Below are positions 13,389 to 21,284 of a stretch of 25,831 nucleotides of DNA, in pieces. Source of the stretch: DATADD01 sp036258675 (lineage in GTDB: Bacteria > Actinomycetota > CADDZG01 > WHSQ01). The notes beneath the pieces are model-generated. The model had not been told where the DNA came from and made no database searches. It saw nothing but the letters and a program-made list of their open reading frames with translations. Position 1 is the first letter of the stretch; each line of letters begins with the position of its first letter. The position numbers were made by a program, and so were the translations under genes. The stretch covers positions 1-25,831 of the forward strand of contig DATADD010000073.1 of NCBI GenBank assembly GCA_036258675.1, written 5' to 3'.

Positions 13389-14681
13389 TCAGGCGCTGCG
13401 GTCCGGCACCGGGTAGGGCTCGGCCCGCTCCTCGGGAGTGTCCGGGGGATCGTCGACCTCTCCTATCTCGGCCGCGCGCGCGCCGGGCTCCGATCCCTGC
13501 TCGGGCACCACGGAAGGGGCCTCGGCTCCCGGGGTGGGACGGCTCCCGGAGGCGTCGATGCCGAGCACGCGCGTCGCCCACACGTGTCCGAGCAGGATCT
13601 TGCCGACCGCGACCGCGGGCACGCCCAGCAATACACCCCAGAAGCCGGCCAGCGTCCCGCCCGCAAGCAGCGACAGCATGACGGTAACCGGGTGCAGGTT
13701 GACCGTCCTCTTCATCACATTGGGGCTGATGACGTGGTTGTCGAGCTGCTGCACGACAAGCTCGACGAGCGCGGCCTTGAGCCCGAGCCCGAGGCCGCCG
13801 CTGATGGTCCCGACGAGGAACCCGAGCCCCCCGCCGATGAAGGGTCCGATCAACGGGACGAGGTTGAAGAACCCCGCGATCGCCCCGATCACGAGCCAGA
13901 AGGGAAGGTCTATGAGATAGAAGCCGAGGCTCGAGAGCGTCCCCACTATGAACGCGACCAGGAGCTGGCCCCGGAAGAACCCGCCGACCGCCCGGCTCAC
14001 CTTGTCCCCGAGATCGATCATCTCGTCGCGGTGTGTCTGCGGCACGAGGCTTCGCAGGTCCCGGTTGAGGTGCGGAAGGTCGATCAGCAGATAGAGCGCG
14101 ATCAACGGAGCAAGGATGAACACGAGGAGCGCCCCCAGCACGGACGTCCCGATCGTCGTGAGGCGCCCGGCCTGCGACGAGAGCTGCTCGCGCAGCTCGC
14201 GCGTCACCGAGTCGCACGTCGCCTGGCTCTCGACCGCCGTGTTGTCGAGGAGGCAGTCCACCGAGGTCGTATCTATCGAGATGCCGAAACGGTCCTCGAC
14301 CCCGTTCGCGCTGTCGTGCACGAAGCCCGCGATCTCGGAACGGAACCGCGGCCAGTCGTTGGCGAAGCCTGTTACCTGCTCGGAGACGATGGGGATGAGC
14401 GCGATCACGAGCAACGACAGGCTGCCGAGCACTACTACGTAGGTGCCGATCGCGCCCGCGGTGCGGTGGATCCCACGGTGCTCGAGCCAGCCCACGATCG
14501 GGTTGAGCAGATAGATGATGAGCAGCGCAAGCACAAGCGGCGGAAATATGACCGTGACCTTTTGAAGGGTCCAGATAGCCGCGTAGGCGCATATGAGGAT
14601 GCCGATGATCGACCACGCGCCGAGTCCGGCGCGCCGCAATCTTTCTCCAGGAGGAAGCCGGGGAGCAGAGGGGGTCGCCAC
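13389..14681 (-). CDS. AI-2E family transporter (UPF0118 permease)
   Basis: A 430-residue integral membrane protein. Two pairs of N-terminal membrane segments (IIGILICAYAAIWTLQKV, PLVLALLIIYLLNPIVGWLE, YVVVLGSLSLLVIALIPIV), a large extracytoplasmic loop (about 110-190), and C-terminal segments including GFFNLVPLIGPFIGGGLGFL match this family; LLAGGTLAGFWGVLLGVPAVA is the conserved closing motif. A 60-residue acidic, proline-rich tail follows. The family includes AI-2 exporters, Na+/H+ antiporters and many of unknown cargo. The frame is open far upstream, overlapping the glycerate kinase gene; GTG 14681 is chosen because it lies beyond that gene's stop. The loop contains two cysteines about 15 residues apart that could form a disulfide. 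Confidence 0.85.
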   Translation of the reverse strand: MATPSAPRLPPGERLRRAGLGAWSIIGILICAYAAIWTLQKVTVIFPPLVLALLIIYLLNPIVGWLEHRGIHRTAGAIGTYVVVLGSLSLLVIALIPIVSEQVTGFANDWPRFRSEIAGFVHDSANGVEDRFGISIDTTSVDCLLDNTAVESQATCDSVTRELREQLSSQAGRLTTIGTSVLGALLVFILAPLIALYLLIDLPHLNRDLRSLVPQTHRDEMIDLGDKVSRAVGGFFRGQLLVAFIVGTLSSLGFYLIDLPFWLVIGAIAGFFNLVPLIGPFIGGGLGFLVGTISGGLGLGLKAALVELVVQQLDNHVISPNVMKRTVNLHPVTVMLSLLAGGTLAGFWGVLLGVPAVAVGKILLGHVWATRVLGIDASGSRPTPGAEAPSVVPEQGSEPGARAAEIGEVDDPPDTPEERAEPYPVPDRSA

Positions 14682-14710
14682 GGCTTCAAGTATGCCCGCC
14701 GGGGCTCGTT

Positions 14711-15844
14711 TCAAGACAGCCTGTGCGCCGCGGCGCGCTCGACCGCATCGGCCGCCACCTCCTCCAGCGCCGCGGCCGCGTGCTCCCGGGCCCGCTGTGC
14801 CCCCACGGCTCGCACGAGCGAGAAGGTCGCCGAGAAGCCTGCCGCGCGCGCCTCGTGCGCGTCGAGCAAGACATCGCCTGCGATCGCAACACACGGGACG
14901 CCATGCGCGCGGGCGCGCGCGGCGACGCCCACCGGAACCTTGCCTCCCAAGCTCTGGGCATCGAGCCTGCCCTCGCCCGTAAGGACGAGATCCGCCTGAC
15001 CGACGCGCGCGTCGAGACCGACGACCCGCGCCACGAGCTCGAACCCGGGCTCCAGGGACGCGCCGAAGAAGGCCAGCAGCCCCGCGCCCATCCCCCCGCC
15101 GGCGCCCGCGCCCCAGGCGGACGCCACCTCGATGCCGAGGTCGGCGCGGATGCGATCGGCGAGCTGCCCGAGTCCCTCCTCGAGCGCGTCGACCTCCCTC
15201 GCCGACGCCCCCTTCTGGGGCGCGAACACGTGCGCCGCGCCGGCGGGCCCGAGCAGCGGGTTCGACACGTCGCAGGCACCGACGATCGAGCACTCGCCGA
15301 GGCGCTCGTCGACGCCGTCTCCGTCGATGCGCGCGAGGCTGCGCAACGCCCCGCCGCCCGGGTCCAGGTCGCCCCCCCGCCGGTCCACGAAGCGCCATCC
15401 CAGGACGCGGGCCGCGCCCGTGCCGCCGTCGGTCGACGCGCTGCCTCCGACTCCGACGACCACGTCGCGCGCGCCCCGATCGAGCGCCGTGGACACGAGC
15501 TCGCCCGCACCGCGCGACGACGCGCGCAGCGCGTCGAGCCGTCCCTCCGGCACCTGTGCGAGTCCCGCCCCCGACGACATCTCCACGGCCGCGCGGCCCC
15601 TGCCGAGCAGCGCGAACCCTCCATCGACCGGCGCGCCGAGAGGCCCGTGCACGCGCGCCGCGACGAGCTCGCCGCCGAGTGCCTCCAGCAGCGCCTGCAC
15701 CGTGCCCTCGCCCCCGTCGGCGAGAGGTACGACGATCGTGCTGCACCCGGCCGACGACCGCTGCGCCCCGCGCGCCATGGCGCGCGCCGCTTCGGACGCG
15801 CGGAGCGTTCCCTTGAACTTGTCGGGAGCGATGAGGACCCTCAC
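14711..15844 (-). CDS. Glycerate kinase (GlxK/GarK type)
   Basis: A 377-residue protein beginning VRVLIAPDKFKGTLRASEAA, the signature opening of the GlxK/GarK glycerate kinase family. ADGGEGTVQALLEALGGE, GVGGSASTDGGTGAARVLGW, AWGAGAGGGMGAGLLAFFGA and LVLTGEGRLDAQSLGGK are further conserved blocks. Length fits (about 370-380). The enzyme phosphorylates D-glycerate using ATP, giving 2-phosphoglycerate in this family, and feeds glyoxylate- or glucarate-derived carbon into glycolysis. The GTG at 15844 lies only 24 bases from the start of the divergent OtsA-like gene, so the two promoters must overlap. No other glyoxylate-pathway gene is nearby. Confidence 0.93.
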   Translation of the reverse strand: MRVLIAPDKFKGTLRASEAARAMARGAQRSSAGCSTIVVPLADGGEGTVQALLEALGGELVAARVHGPLGAPVDGGFALLGRGRAAVEMSSGAGLAQVPEGRLDALRASSRGAGELVSTALDRGARDVVVGVGGSASTDGGTGAARVLGWRFVDRRGGDLDPGGGALRSLARIDGDGVDERLGECSIVGACDVSNPLLGPAGAAHVFAPQKGASAREVDALEEGLGQLADRIRADLGIEVASAWGAGAGGGMGAGLLAFFGASLEPGFELVARVVGLDARVGQADLVLTGEGRLDAQSLGGKVPVGVAARARAHGVPCVAIAGDVLLDAHEARAAGFSATFSLVRAVGAQRAREHAAAALEEVAADAVERAAAHRLS

Positions 15845-15854
15845 GGCGCGCCCG

Positions 15855-15860
15855 TAGGAT
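15855..15860 (+). promoter_or_regulatory. Predicted -10 element for a leaderless OtsA-like transcript
   Basis: TAGGAT fits TANNNT and ends eight bases before the GTG start at 15869, so transcription should begin within about two bases of the start codon. The 24-base gap to the divergent glycerate kinase gene leaves no room for a normal leader, and no ribosome binding site is seen. Confidence 0.4.
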
Positions 15861-15868
15861 ACGCAGCC

Positions 15869-17329
15869 GTGACCGACGACCTCAGCGTCGTGATGATCTC
15901 CAATCGAGGCCCGGTGTCGTTCGCGACACGCGGCGGCGAGCTCGAGATGAAGCGGGGCGCGGGCGGCCTCGCCGGCGCCCTCGATCCCGTGGCGCGCCGT
16001 CTCGGCGAACGGGCGGTGTGGATCGCGGCAGCCACTTCGGACGACGACCGCAGGGCCCTCAGCGAGGGCGTCACCGAAGACCTCGTGGCCGAGCTCGGAT
16101 ACCGCCTGCACCTGCTCGACATCGACCCGGACGTCTACTCGCAGTACTACGACGACGTCTCGAACCGCATGCTGTGGTTCGCGAACCACTGTCTGTGGGA
16201 CGAGATTGGGATCGAGCGTTTCGGCGACGAGGAGCTGAAGGCGTGGAGCAACGCGTACAAGCCCGTGAACGAGCGCTTCGCGCGCGGCGCCCTCGACGCC
16301 GCCGACGCGGAGTCGTTGGTGCTGGTGCAGGACTATCACCTAACGCTCGTTCCGAGCTACATCAAGCGGGAGCGTCCCGACCAGACGATCCTGCACTTCA
16401 CGCACTCGTCTTTCTGCGGCCCCGAGGGCCTCGAGCGACTGCCGGCGCCCATACCGCGCGAGGTCATCGAGGGGATGCTCGGCGCCGACCTCGTCGGTCT
16501 CCACGTGGCGCCATGGGTGCATGGGTTCCTCGATGCGTGCGAGGCGATCGACGCGCGCGTCGACCGCGACGCCGGCGCGGTCGAGCACAACGGCCACCGT
16601 TCGTGGGTGCGGGAGTACCCCATACCCATCGACGTCGACGACATGCGGGCGCGCGCCGACAGCGAGGAGGCCCGCCGTTGGGCCGCACGCTTCGAGCGCG
16701 ACACGAGCGGGCCCCTGATCGTGCGGGCCGACCGGGCGGAGCCGTCCAAGAACATCGTGCGCGGGTTCGAAGCATTCGGCGCGCTCCTCGATCGCAGGGA
16801 CGACCTGCGGGGCAAGGCGCGCTTCATCGCCTGCGTCTACCCGTCCCGCCAATCGATGGAGGAGTACCGGCGCTACGCGCAGGCGATCGAGGCCGCCGTC
16901 CAAGGAGTGAACGAGCGCCACCCCGGGTCGATCGAGCTGTTCCTCGAGGACGACTTCGACCGCACGCTCGGCGCGCTGTCCGTCTACGACGTCCTGCTCG
17001 TCAACCCGATCATGGACGGCATGAACCTCGTGTCCAAGGAGGGCCCGACCGTAAACGGACGCGACGGCGTGCTCGTGCTGTCGCGGGGGGCGGGGTCGTT
17101 CGAGGAGCTCGGCGACAGCGCGGTTCGCATCGACGACTCCCTCGACGTGCACGCCACGGCCGACGCTCTCGAACGCGCCCTGGAGATGGACGGCGACGAG
17201 CGCAAACGGCTGTCGCGGGCGCTGCGGGAGCGGGCCGCGGCCCGCAAGCCGGGCCACTGGATCGAGGCGCAGCTCGCCGACCTGCAGGCCGTGCAGGCGG
17301 GGGCGGAGCCGGAGAGCCCGCCCTCGTAG
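15869..17329 (+). CDS. otsA: OtsA-like glycosyltransferase (GT20; trehalose-6-phosphate synthase family)
   Basis: A 486-residue GT20-fold protein. Recognisable family blocks in order: VMISNRGP, the N-terminal loop GAGGLAGALDPV, LVLVQDYHLTLVPSYI (the donor-side DYHL motif), GMLGADLVGLHV, RADRAEPSKN with the conserved Arg and Lys, and NPIMDGMNLVSKEGP near the C-terminus. OtsA joins glucose from UDP- or ADP-glucose to glucose-6-phosphate. This copy is divergent: the usual HIPFP-type segment reads FTHSSFCGPE, and the usual EFAG segment reads SRGAGSFEEL. A related GT20 acceptor such as glycerol-3-phosphate is therefore possible. OtsB, the matching phosphatase, lies next to it in the convergent direction, which favours trehalose. 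Confidence 0.82.
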   Translation: MTDDLSVVMISNRGPVSFATRGGELEMKRGAGGLAGALDPVARRLGERAVWIAAATSDDDRRALSEGVTEDLVAELGYRLHLLDIDPDVYSQYYDDVSNRMLWFANHCLWDEIGIERFGDEELKAWSNAYKPVNERFARGALDAADAESLVLVQDYHLTLVPSYIKRERPDQTILHFTHSSFCGPEGLERLPAPIPREVIEGMLGADLVGLHVAPWVHGFLDACEAIDARVDRDAGAVEHNGHRSWVREYPIPIDVDDMRARADSEEARRWAARFERDTSGPLIVRADRAEPSKNIVRGFEAFGALLDRRDDLRGKARFIACVYPSRQSMEEYRRYAQAIEAAVQGVNERHPGSIELFLEDDFDRTLGALSVYDVLLVNPIMDGMNLVSKEGPTVNGRDGVLVLSRGAGSFEELGDSAVRIDDSLDVHATADALERALEMDGDERKRLSRALRERAAARKPGHWIEAQLADLQAVQAGAEPESPPS

Positions 17330-17356
17330 CGCGCCCTCGGCCTTCGGCTCCCGACG

Positions 17357-18133
17357 CTACCCCGCGAGCCCGCGCAGCAGCTCCACCACGCCGTGGGGAC
17401 CGTCCACGACGAGGTCGGCGCGCGCGAGCAGCTCGGGCGGCGACTCGTCCGAGCGCACCGCCACCCGCAGGGTCACGACACCGTGGGCGGCGAGCTCGTC
17501 GAGCGCGTCGAACGCGGGCAGGTCGACGGTGTCGTCGCCCACGAACGCGACCGCGTCGAGGCCTTCGGCGCGCGCCCGCCCCAGCACCACCGCGGCCTTC
17601 GACAGCTCCACCGGCGGGCGCAGCTCGAGCGTCATCCGCCCCGGCGCAAGCGTGACCCCGTGGGTCTCGGCGAGCCGGCCCGCGACCGCCTCGGCAGAGC
17701 GCCGCGCCGCCTCGCGGTCGGCGGCCGCCCGCCAGTGGAGGGTCACGACGACCTCTTTGTCCTCGACGTCGACGCCCTCGAGCGAGGCCGCCGCGTCCTC
17801 GGCGCGCCGCCGCACGTCCTCCATGAGGGCGGCGAACGGGCGCACCGCCTCGGACAGCTCGACGACCCCGCCCCGGGCGCGCTGGGCGCCGTGGACGCCC
17901 CAGATCTCGGGTCCGTCCCCCAGCCACCGCACGAGCTCGCGGGCGGAGCGCCCCGACACCACGGCAACGACCCCGAGGCGCCCGGCGAGGCGGGCGAGGA
18001 GGTCGACCACCCCCTCGACCGGGCGGGCTTCGGAGGCCACCGGGACCACCTCGGAAAGGGTCCCGTCGAAGTCGAGGAACAGCCCGGCGCGCCGCCCCCG
18101 GCCCGCGATCTCCTTCACCCGCTCGTCGATCAC
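17357..18133 (-). CDS. otsB: Trehalose-6-phosphate phosphatase (OtsB, HAD superfamily)
   Basis: A 258-residue HAD phosphatase. The nucleophile motif is GLFLDFDGTLSEV (Asp21, with Asp23 as acid/base), motif II is VVSGRS, and motif III/IV is the GDD near residues 199-201 in AFVGDDTVDLPAF. WGVHGAQR and LELRPPVELSKAAV are typical of OtsB. It removes phosphate from trehalose-6-phosphate to give trehalose, a compatible solute and, in mycolate-bearing relatives, a cell-wall carrier. The longer reading frame upstream overlaps the preceding gene and is not protein-like; GTG 18133 with AGGG just ahead is preferred. It follows the LytR_C gene by 29 bases and is convergent with the OtsA-like gene. Confidence 0.9.
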   Translation of the reverse strand: MIDERVKEIAGRGRRAGLFLDFDGTLSEVVPVASEARPVEGVVDLLARLAGRLGVVAVVSGRSARELVRWLGDGPEIWGVHGAQRARGGVVELSEAVRPFAALMEDVRRRAEDAAASLEGVDVEDKEVVVTLHWRAAADREAARRSAEAVAGRLAETHGVTLAPGRMTLELRPPVELSKAAVVLGRARAEGLDAVAFVGDDTVDLPAFDALDELAAHGVVTLRVAVRSDESPPELLARADLVVDGPHGVVELLRGLAG

Positions 18134-18162
18134 GCAGCCCTGCCGGTCCCGCAGGCCCCCAC

Positions 18163-18726
18163 CTAGGTCTCGTCGGCCCCCACGACGACGTGCAGCGCCA
18201 CCGACGCGGACAGGTTCCCGGGCTTGGGGGCGCTCACCCACCCGAACCGCCGGGCGAGCCGCTCCCCCGCCTCGCGGACGCCCGAGGAGGACCAGAACAC
18301 CGTCGTGCGTTCGTAGGCGGTCGCCGCGTCGCCCACGACGACGACGCGGAAGCCGAGCCCCTCGAGCGTGGAGGCCATCGCCCGCCCCGCGCCGGGTGAC
18401 GCCGTGGCGTTCAGGACCTGGATCGTGACGCCCTCCGTGATGAGGTCGCGCGCCGTCGGGGTCGGGCTCGGCTCAGGGTCCTTCCGCTTCGGGGTCCGCT
18501 CCGGCGTGGGCGACGACTCCGGCGTCGGCGGCGTCGTGACCGTCTCCTCGGGGGCCGGGGCCTCCGAGCGCAGCGGCGGCTTGGCCTCGAGCGGCCCCTC
18601 GCTCACGGCGTCGATCGCGACGAACAGGGCGATGCCGGCTACGACCGCGACCAGCATCCACGGGACCAGCCAGCCCAGGAGCGAGCGGACGAAGGGAGAC
18701 TGCTCGGGCGAGGAGTGCTTGCCCAT
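18163..18726 (-). CDS. Membrane-anchored LytR C-terminal domain protein
   Basis: A 187-residue protein. One membrane segment lies at about 17-40 (LGWLVPWMLVAVVAGIALFV), then a Pro/Thr/Glu-rich linker (about 45-95), then a compact domain with ITEGVTIQVLNATASPGAGR and LGFRVVVVGDAATAYERTTV, ending in ALHVVVGADE. This is the LytR_C fold, also found at the end of some LytR-CpsA-Psr cell-wall ligases. The domain would lie outside the membrane, probably touching cell-wall polymers. It follows the DUF3263 gene by 57 bases, a pairing often seen in actinobacteria, and precedes otsB by 29 bases. No catalytic LCP domain is present. Confidence 0.85.
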   Translation of the reverse strand: MGKHSSPEQSPFVRSLLGWLVPWMLVAVVAGIALFVAIDAVSEGPLEAKPPLRSEAPAPEETVTTPPTPESSPTPERTPKRKDPEPSPTPTARDLITEGVTIQVLNATASPGAGRAMASTLEGLGFRVVVVGDAATAYERTTVFWSSSGVREAGERLARRFGWVSAPKPGNLSASVALHVVVGADET

Positions 18727-18734
18727 CGCTAGAA

Positions 18735-18752
18735 CCCGGCACGAGCGCCGGG
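18735..18752 (-). repeat. Hairpin just upstream of the LytR_C gene
   Basis: CCCGGC and GCCGGG form a perfect six-base stem with a six-base loop, followed on the minus strand by TTCTAGCG and the ATG at 18726. It could be a weak terminator of the DUF3263 gene or a structured leader. The gene has no other obvious ribosome binding site. Confidence 0.3.
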
Positions 18753-18783
18753 CGCGCGGGCGGGTCGAGGCGTCACACCGGCG

Positions 18784-19053
18784 TTAGCGCTTGCCGGCCG
18801 GTGTGTACTCCGCTCCCAGCAGCCGGGCCACGCGCTTCTTCTGTCGGTACGCCCGGAGCCGCTTGAGCCTCTTGACCAGGATGGGGTCGTGGGACATCGC
18901 GGCCGGGTTCTCGAGCAGCTCGTTGAGGAGCTGGTAGTAGCGGGTGGCGGACATGTCGAAACGCTCCCGGATCGCCTGTTCCTTGGCTCCCGCGTGCTTC
19001 CACCACGACCGCTCGAAGTCGAGGATGTCGATGTCTCTGTCCGATAGCTCCAT
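18784..19053 (-). CDS. DUF3263 family small helical protein
   Basis: An 89-residue protein starting MELSDRDIDILDFERSWWK. The pattern of an N-terminal helix with ILDFE, the helix-turn-helix-like stretch IRERFDMSATRYYQLLNELL, and a basic tail (VKRLKRLRAYRQKKRVARLL) is the DUF3263 signature of actinobacteria. Sequence and size suggest a small DNA- or RNA-binding protein, but the function is not established. It is followed by the LytR_C gene on the same strand. The start carries a predicted -10 element directly in front, suggesting a leaderless message, and only a weak ribosome binding site (AGG). Confidence 0.9.
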   Translation of the reverse strand: MELSDRDIDILDFERSWWKHAGAKEQAIRERFDMSATRYYQLLNELLENPAAMSHDPILVKRLKRLRAYRQKKRVARLLGAEYTPAGKR

Positions 19054-19059
19054 GGGCTC

Positions 19060-19065
19060 AACCTA
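19060..19065 (-). promoter_or_regulatory. Predicted -10 element of the DUF3263 gene (leaderless)
   Basis: TAGGTT on the minus strand fits TANNNT and ends six bases before the ATG at 19053, so the first transcribed base would be about the A of the start codon. No clear -35 element is seen. Confidence 0.4.
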
Positions 19066-19105
19066 TCGGCCCTCCCCCGACGGCGGACGGATTTGGTGCT
19101 GGGGC

Positions 19106-20380
19106 TCAGGGAAAGAGGCCGCGGGTGAGATGGGCCTCGGCGACGCGCCCCACTCCGATCCAGTGGGCCGCCTGGCGCAGCGTGAGCCCCTTCTCCGACG
19201 CAAGGGCGTGGACCTCCTCGAAGGACCTCTCCATGATCTGGCGGAGGCGGTCGTTGACCTGCTCCTCGGACCAGAAGTAGGCCTGGATGTCCTGCACCCA
19301 CTCGAAGTAGGACACGGTTACGCCGCCCGAGTTGGCGAGGATGTCGGGCACCACGAAGACGCCGCGGTCGCACATGATCTTGTCTGCCTCGAACGTGACG
19401 GGGCCGTTGGCGGCCTCGCACACGATGCGCGCGTTGACCTTGTCGGCGTTCTTCACCGTGATCACGCCCTCGAGGGCGGCAGGGACCAACACGTCGCAAT
19501 CGAGCTCGAGCAGCTCCTCGTTCGATATCGGATCGGCGCCGGGGAAGCCGGCGACCGTGCGGGCCTCTCGCTTGTGGCGGTCGATGGCCTCCGGGTCCAG
19601 GCCCTTCTCACGGTAGAGCCCGCCCTCGACATCGGACACAGCTATCACCTGACAGCCCGCATCGTGAAGCAGCTGGGCGGCGTGACCGCCGACCTTGCCG
19701 TAGCCCTGGATCGCAACCGAGACCTCCTCGATCCCGAGGCCGAGCTTCTTGAGCGTGGAGAAGATGATGTACATGACTCCGCGCGACGTGGCACCGCCGC
19801 GGCCGCGCGACCCTCCTATGGACGCGGGTTTGCCGGTCACGACGCCGGGCGCGGAGTAGCCGCGATTGATGGAGTACGTGTCCATGATCCACGCCATGAT
19901 CTCTTCGTTCGTGTTCACGTCGGGCGCGGGGATGTCGCGCTCCGGACCGATGAGCGGAAGGATCTCGGACGCGTAGCGCCGTGTCATCCGCTCGAGCTCG
20001 CCGCGCGACAGCCGGCGCGGGTCGACGCCGACCCCGCCCTTGGCGCCGCCGAAGGGGATACCAGCGACCGCGCACTTCCACGTCATCCACATCGCTAGTG
20101 CCTTGATCTCTTCGAGGTCCACGTCGGGGTGGTAACGGATCCCGCCCTTGGCCGGTCCTCTGGTCACGTTGTGGTGGACGCGGTAGCCCTGGCATACCTG
20201 CACCGAACCGTCGTCCTTGCGGAAGGGGACGGAGACGCTGAGCGATCGCTTCGGCGAGCGCAGCACCTCGTGCACGCTGGGCGCGAGACCCATGAGCTCG
20301 GCCGCTTCGTCGAGCTGGGCGAGCGCCGTGTCCCACGCTGTGGCCGGCGCGACCCCCTCGCGTTCCGCTTCTAAGACCAA
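19106..20380 (-). CDS. gdhA: Glutamate dehydrogenase (Glu/Leu/Phe/Val dehydrogenase family)
   Basis: A 424-residue enzyme. The substrate domain has GYRVHHNVTRGPAKGGIRYH, the catalytic lysine Lys114 in PFGGAKGGV, and Asp154 in PAPDVNTN. The nucleotide domain has the Rossmann motif GYGKVG (226-231) and VSDVEGGLY. PASIGGSRGRGGATSRGV is typical of the hexameric 410-430 residue class (RocG/GudB-like), which interconverts glutamate and 2-oxoglutarate with NAD(P)H. The start is TTG 20380: GGAGAG lies five bases ahead, and the nearby ATG runs straight into a stop. It lies 30 bases after the tRNA gene and 52 bases ahead of the DUF3263 gene, all on the same strand. Confidence 0.95.
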   Translation of the reverse strand: MVLEAEREGVAPATAWDTALAQLDEAAELMGLAPSVHEVLRSPKRSLSVSVPFRKDDGSVQVCQGYRVHHNVTRGPAKGGIRYHPDVDLEEIKALAMWMTWKCAVAGIPFGGAKGGVGVDPRRLSRGELERMTRRYASEILPLIGPERDIPAPDVNTNEEIMAWIMDTYSINRGYSAPGVVTGKPASIGGSRGRGGATSRGVMYIIFSTLKKLGLGIEEVSVAIQGYGKVGGHAAQLLHDAGCQVIAVSDVEGGLYREKGLDPEAIDRHKREARTVAGFPGADPISNEELLELDCDVLVPAALEGVITVKNADKVNARIVCEAANGPVTFEADKIMCDRGVFVVPDILANSGGVTVSYFEWVQDIQAYFWSEEQVNDRLRQIMERSFEEVHALASEKGLTLRQAAHWIGVGRVAEAHLTRGLFP

Positions 20381-20410
20381 GCTCTCTCCATCACGACATC
20401 GACGGCACGA

Positions 20411-20483
20411 GCTGGAGACAGGATTCGAACCTGCGACCGGCCGCTTACAAGGCGGCTGCTCTACCAGGCTGAGCTACTCCAGC
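20411..20483 (-). tRNA. tRNA-Thr (anticodon TGT)
   Basis: A 73-base cloverleaf can be folded by eye: acceptor GCTGGAG/CTCCAGC (7 pairs), D stem GCTC/GAGC, anticodon stem GCCGC/GCGGC with loop CTTGTAA (anticodon TGT, reading ACA), a five-base variable loop, and T stem GCAGG/CCTGT with loop TTCGAAT. The 3' CCA is not encoded. It lies between rlmB and the glutamate dehydrogenase gene on the same strand. Confidence 0.97.
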
Positions 20484-20520
20484 ATCGGCCCCAGACTACA
20501 GGAGGCGGCGCCTCGGCGGC

Positions 20521-21249
20521 TCAGTCGTGCGCGAGCGCGCGAGCGCGCCGCGCCACCTCGAACAGCGCGACCGCGCCCGCGGCCGCAACGTTGAGCGAGG
20601 AGAGCCGCCCCGCCGACGGGATCGACACGAAGCCGTCGCAGCGATCGCGCACGGGGGTCGACAGTCCCCGGTCCTCCGCCCCGACGACGATGGCCGCCGG
20701 CGGGTCGAGCAGCGACGAGGTCCACAGGTCGTCGTCGGCGTCCTGGTCGAGTCCCGCGATCCACAGGTTCCTGGAGCGCGCCCGCTCGAGCGCGGTGGCG
20801 ATGTTGGGCACGCGCGCGACGGGCATCGTCTCCGCAGCCCCGGCCGAGACGCGGCGCACGGCCGGGGTCACCGCCACCGCGCGGCGCGCCGGGATGACGA
20901 CGCCGCCCGCTCCGGCTCCGTCGGCGCTCCGCAGCAGCGAGCCGAGGTTGTGCGGGTCCATGATCCCGTCGCAGAACAACACCGCGCTTCGGGGCGCGCC
21001 GAGGATCCGCTCGAGGGCCGTGTAGCGGTAGTGAGGCGCGAGCGCCACCACACCCTGGTGGTTGAGCTCCGGCTCGAGACGGTCGATCTGGTCGCGGGGC
21101 ACAACGTCGACCGGTATCGAAGAGCCCTCGGCGCGCCGTCTGATCTCGCCGATCACCGACGAGGGCGCGAGCCCGCGTGCGACGAGGATGCGCTCGGGCA
21201 CATGCCCGGCCTTGAGAGCCTCGAGCACGGGCCGCCGCCCGCTGAGCAC
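20521..21249 (-). CDS. rlmB: 23S rRNA 2'-O-methyltransferase of the TrmH/SpoU family (RlmB-like)
   Basis: A 242-residue SPOUT methyltransferase. A substrate-binding domain comes first (VLSGRRPVLEALKAGHVPER; HQGVVALAPHYRY), then the knotted domain with motif 1 in PHNLGSLLRSADGAG, motif 2 in VVGAEDRGLS and motif 3 in IPSAGRLSSLNVAAAGAVAL. The layout and length match RlmB, which methylates G2251 (E. coli numbering) of 23S rRNA using SAM. The frame is open well into cysS; the GTG at 21249, 35 bases after the cysS stop, gives the normal length, though no ribosome binding site is clear. A cysS-rlmB order is common in Gram-positive bacteria. Confidence 0.9.
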   Translation of the reverse strand: MLSGRRPVLEALKAGHVPERILVARGLAPSSVIGEIRRRAEGSSIPVDVVPRDQIDRLEPELNHQGVVALAPHYRYTALERILGAPRSAVLFCDGIMDPHNLGSLLRSADGAGAGGVVIPARRAVAVTPAVRRVSAGAAETMPVARVPNIATALERARSRNLWIAGLDQDADDDLWTSSLLDPPAAIVVGAEDRGLSTPVRDRCDGFVSIPSAGRLSSLNVAAAGAVALFEVARRARALAHD

Positions 21250-21284
21250 CTGCGCGCCGCGCGCCGGGCGAGGGGAGCCGCGCG

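Noticed and set aside
14682..15746. An extension of the AI-2E permease upstream to 15746
   Set aside because: It is a shadow of the glycerate kinase gene on the same strand; the permease pattern begins only after 14681.
14723..15868. An N-terminal extension of the OtsA-like protein by 382 residues
   Set aside because: The extension is antisense to glycerate kinase and is not protein-like; the GT20 domain starts directly at GTG 15869.
17330..17356. A possible terminator between the convergent otsA and otsB genes
   Set aside because: Only a three- to four-pair stem around GCCTTCGGC can be formed and no T-run is present.
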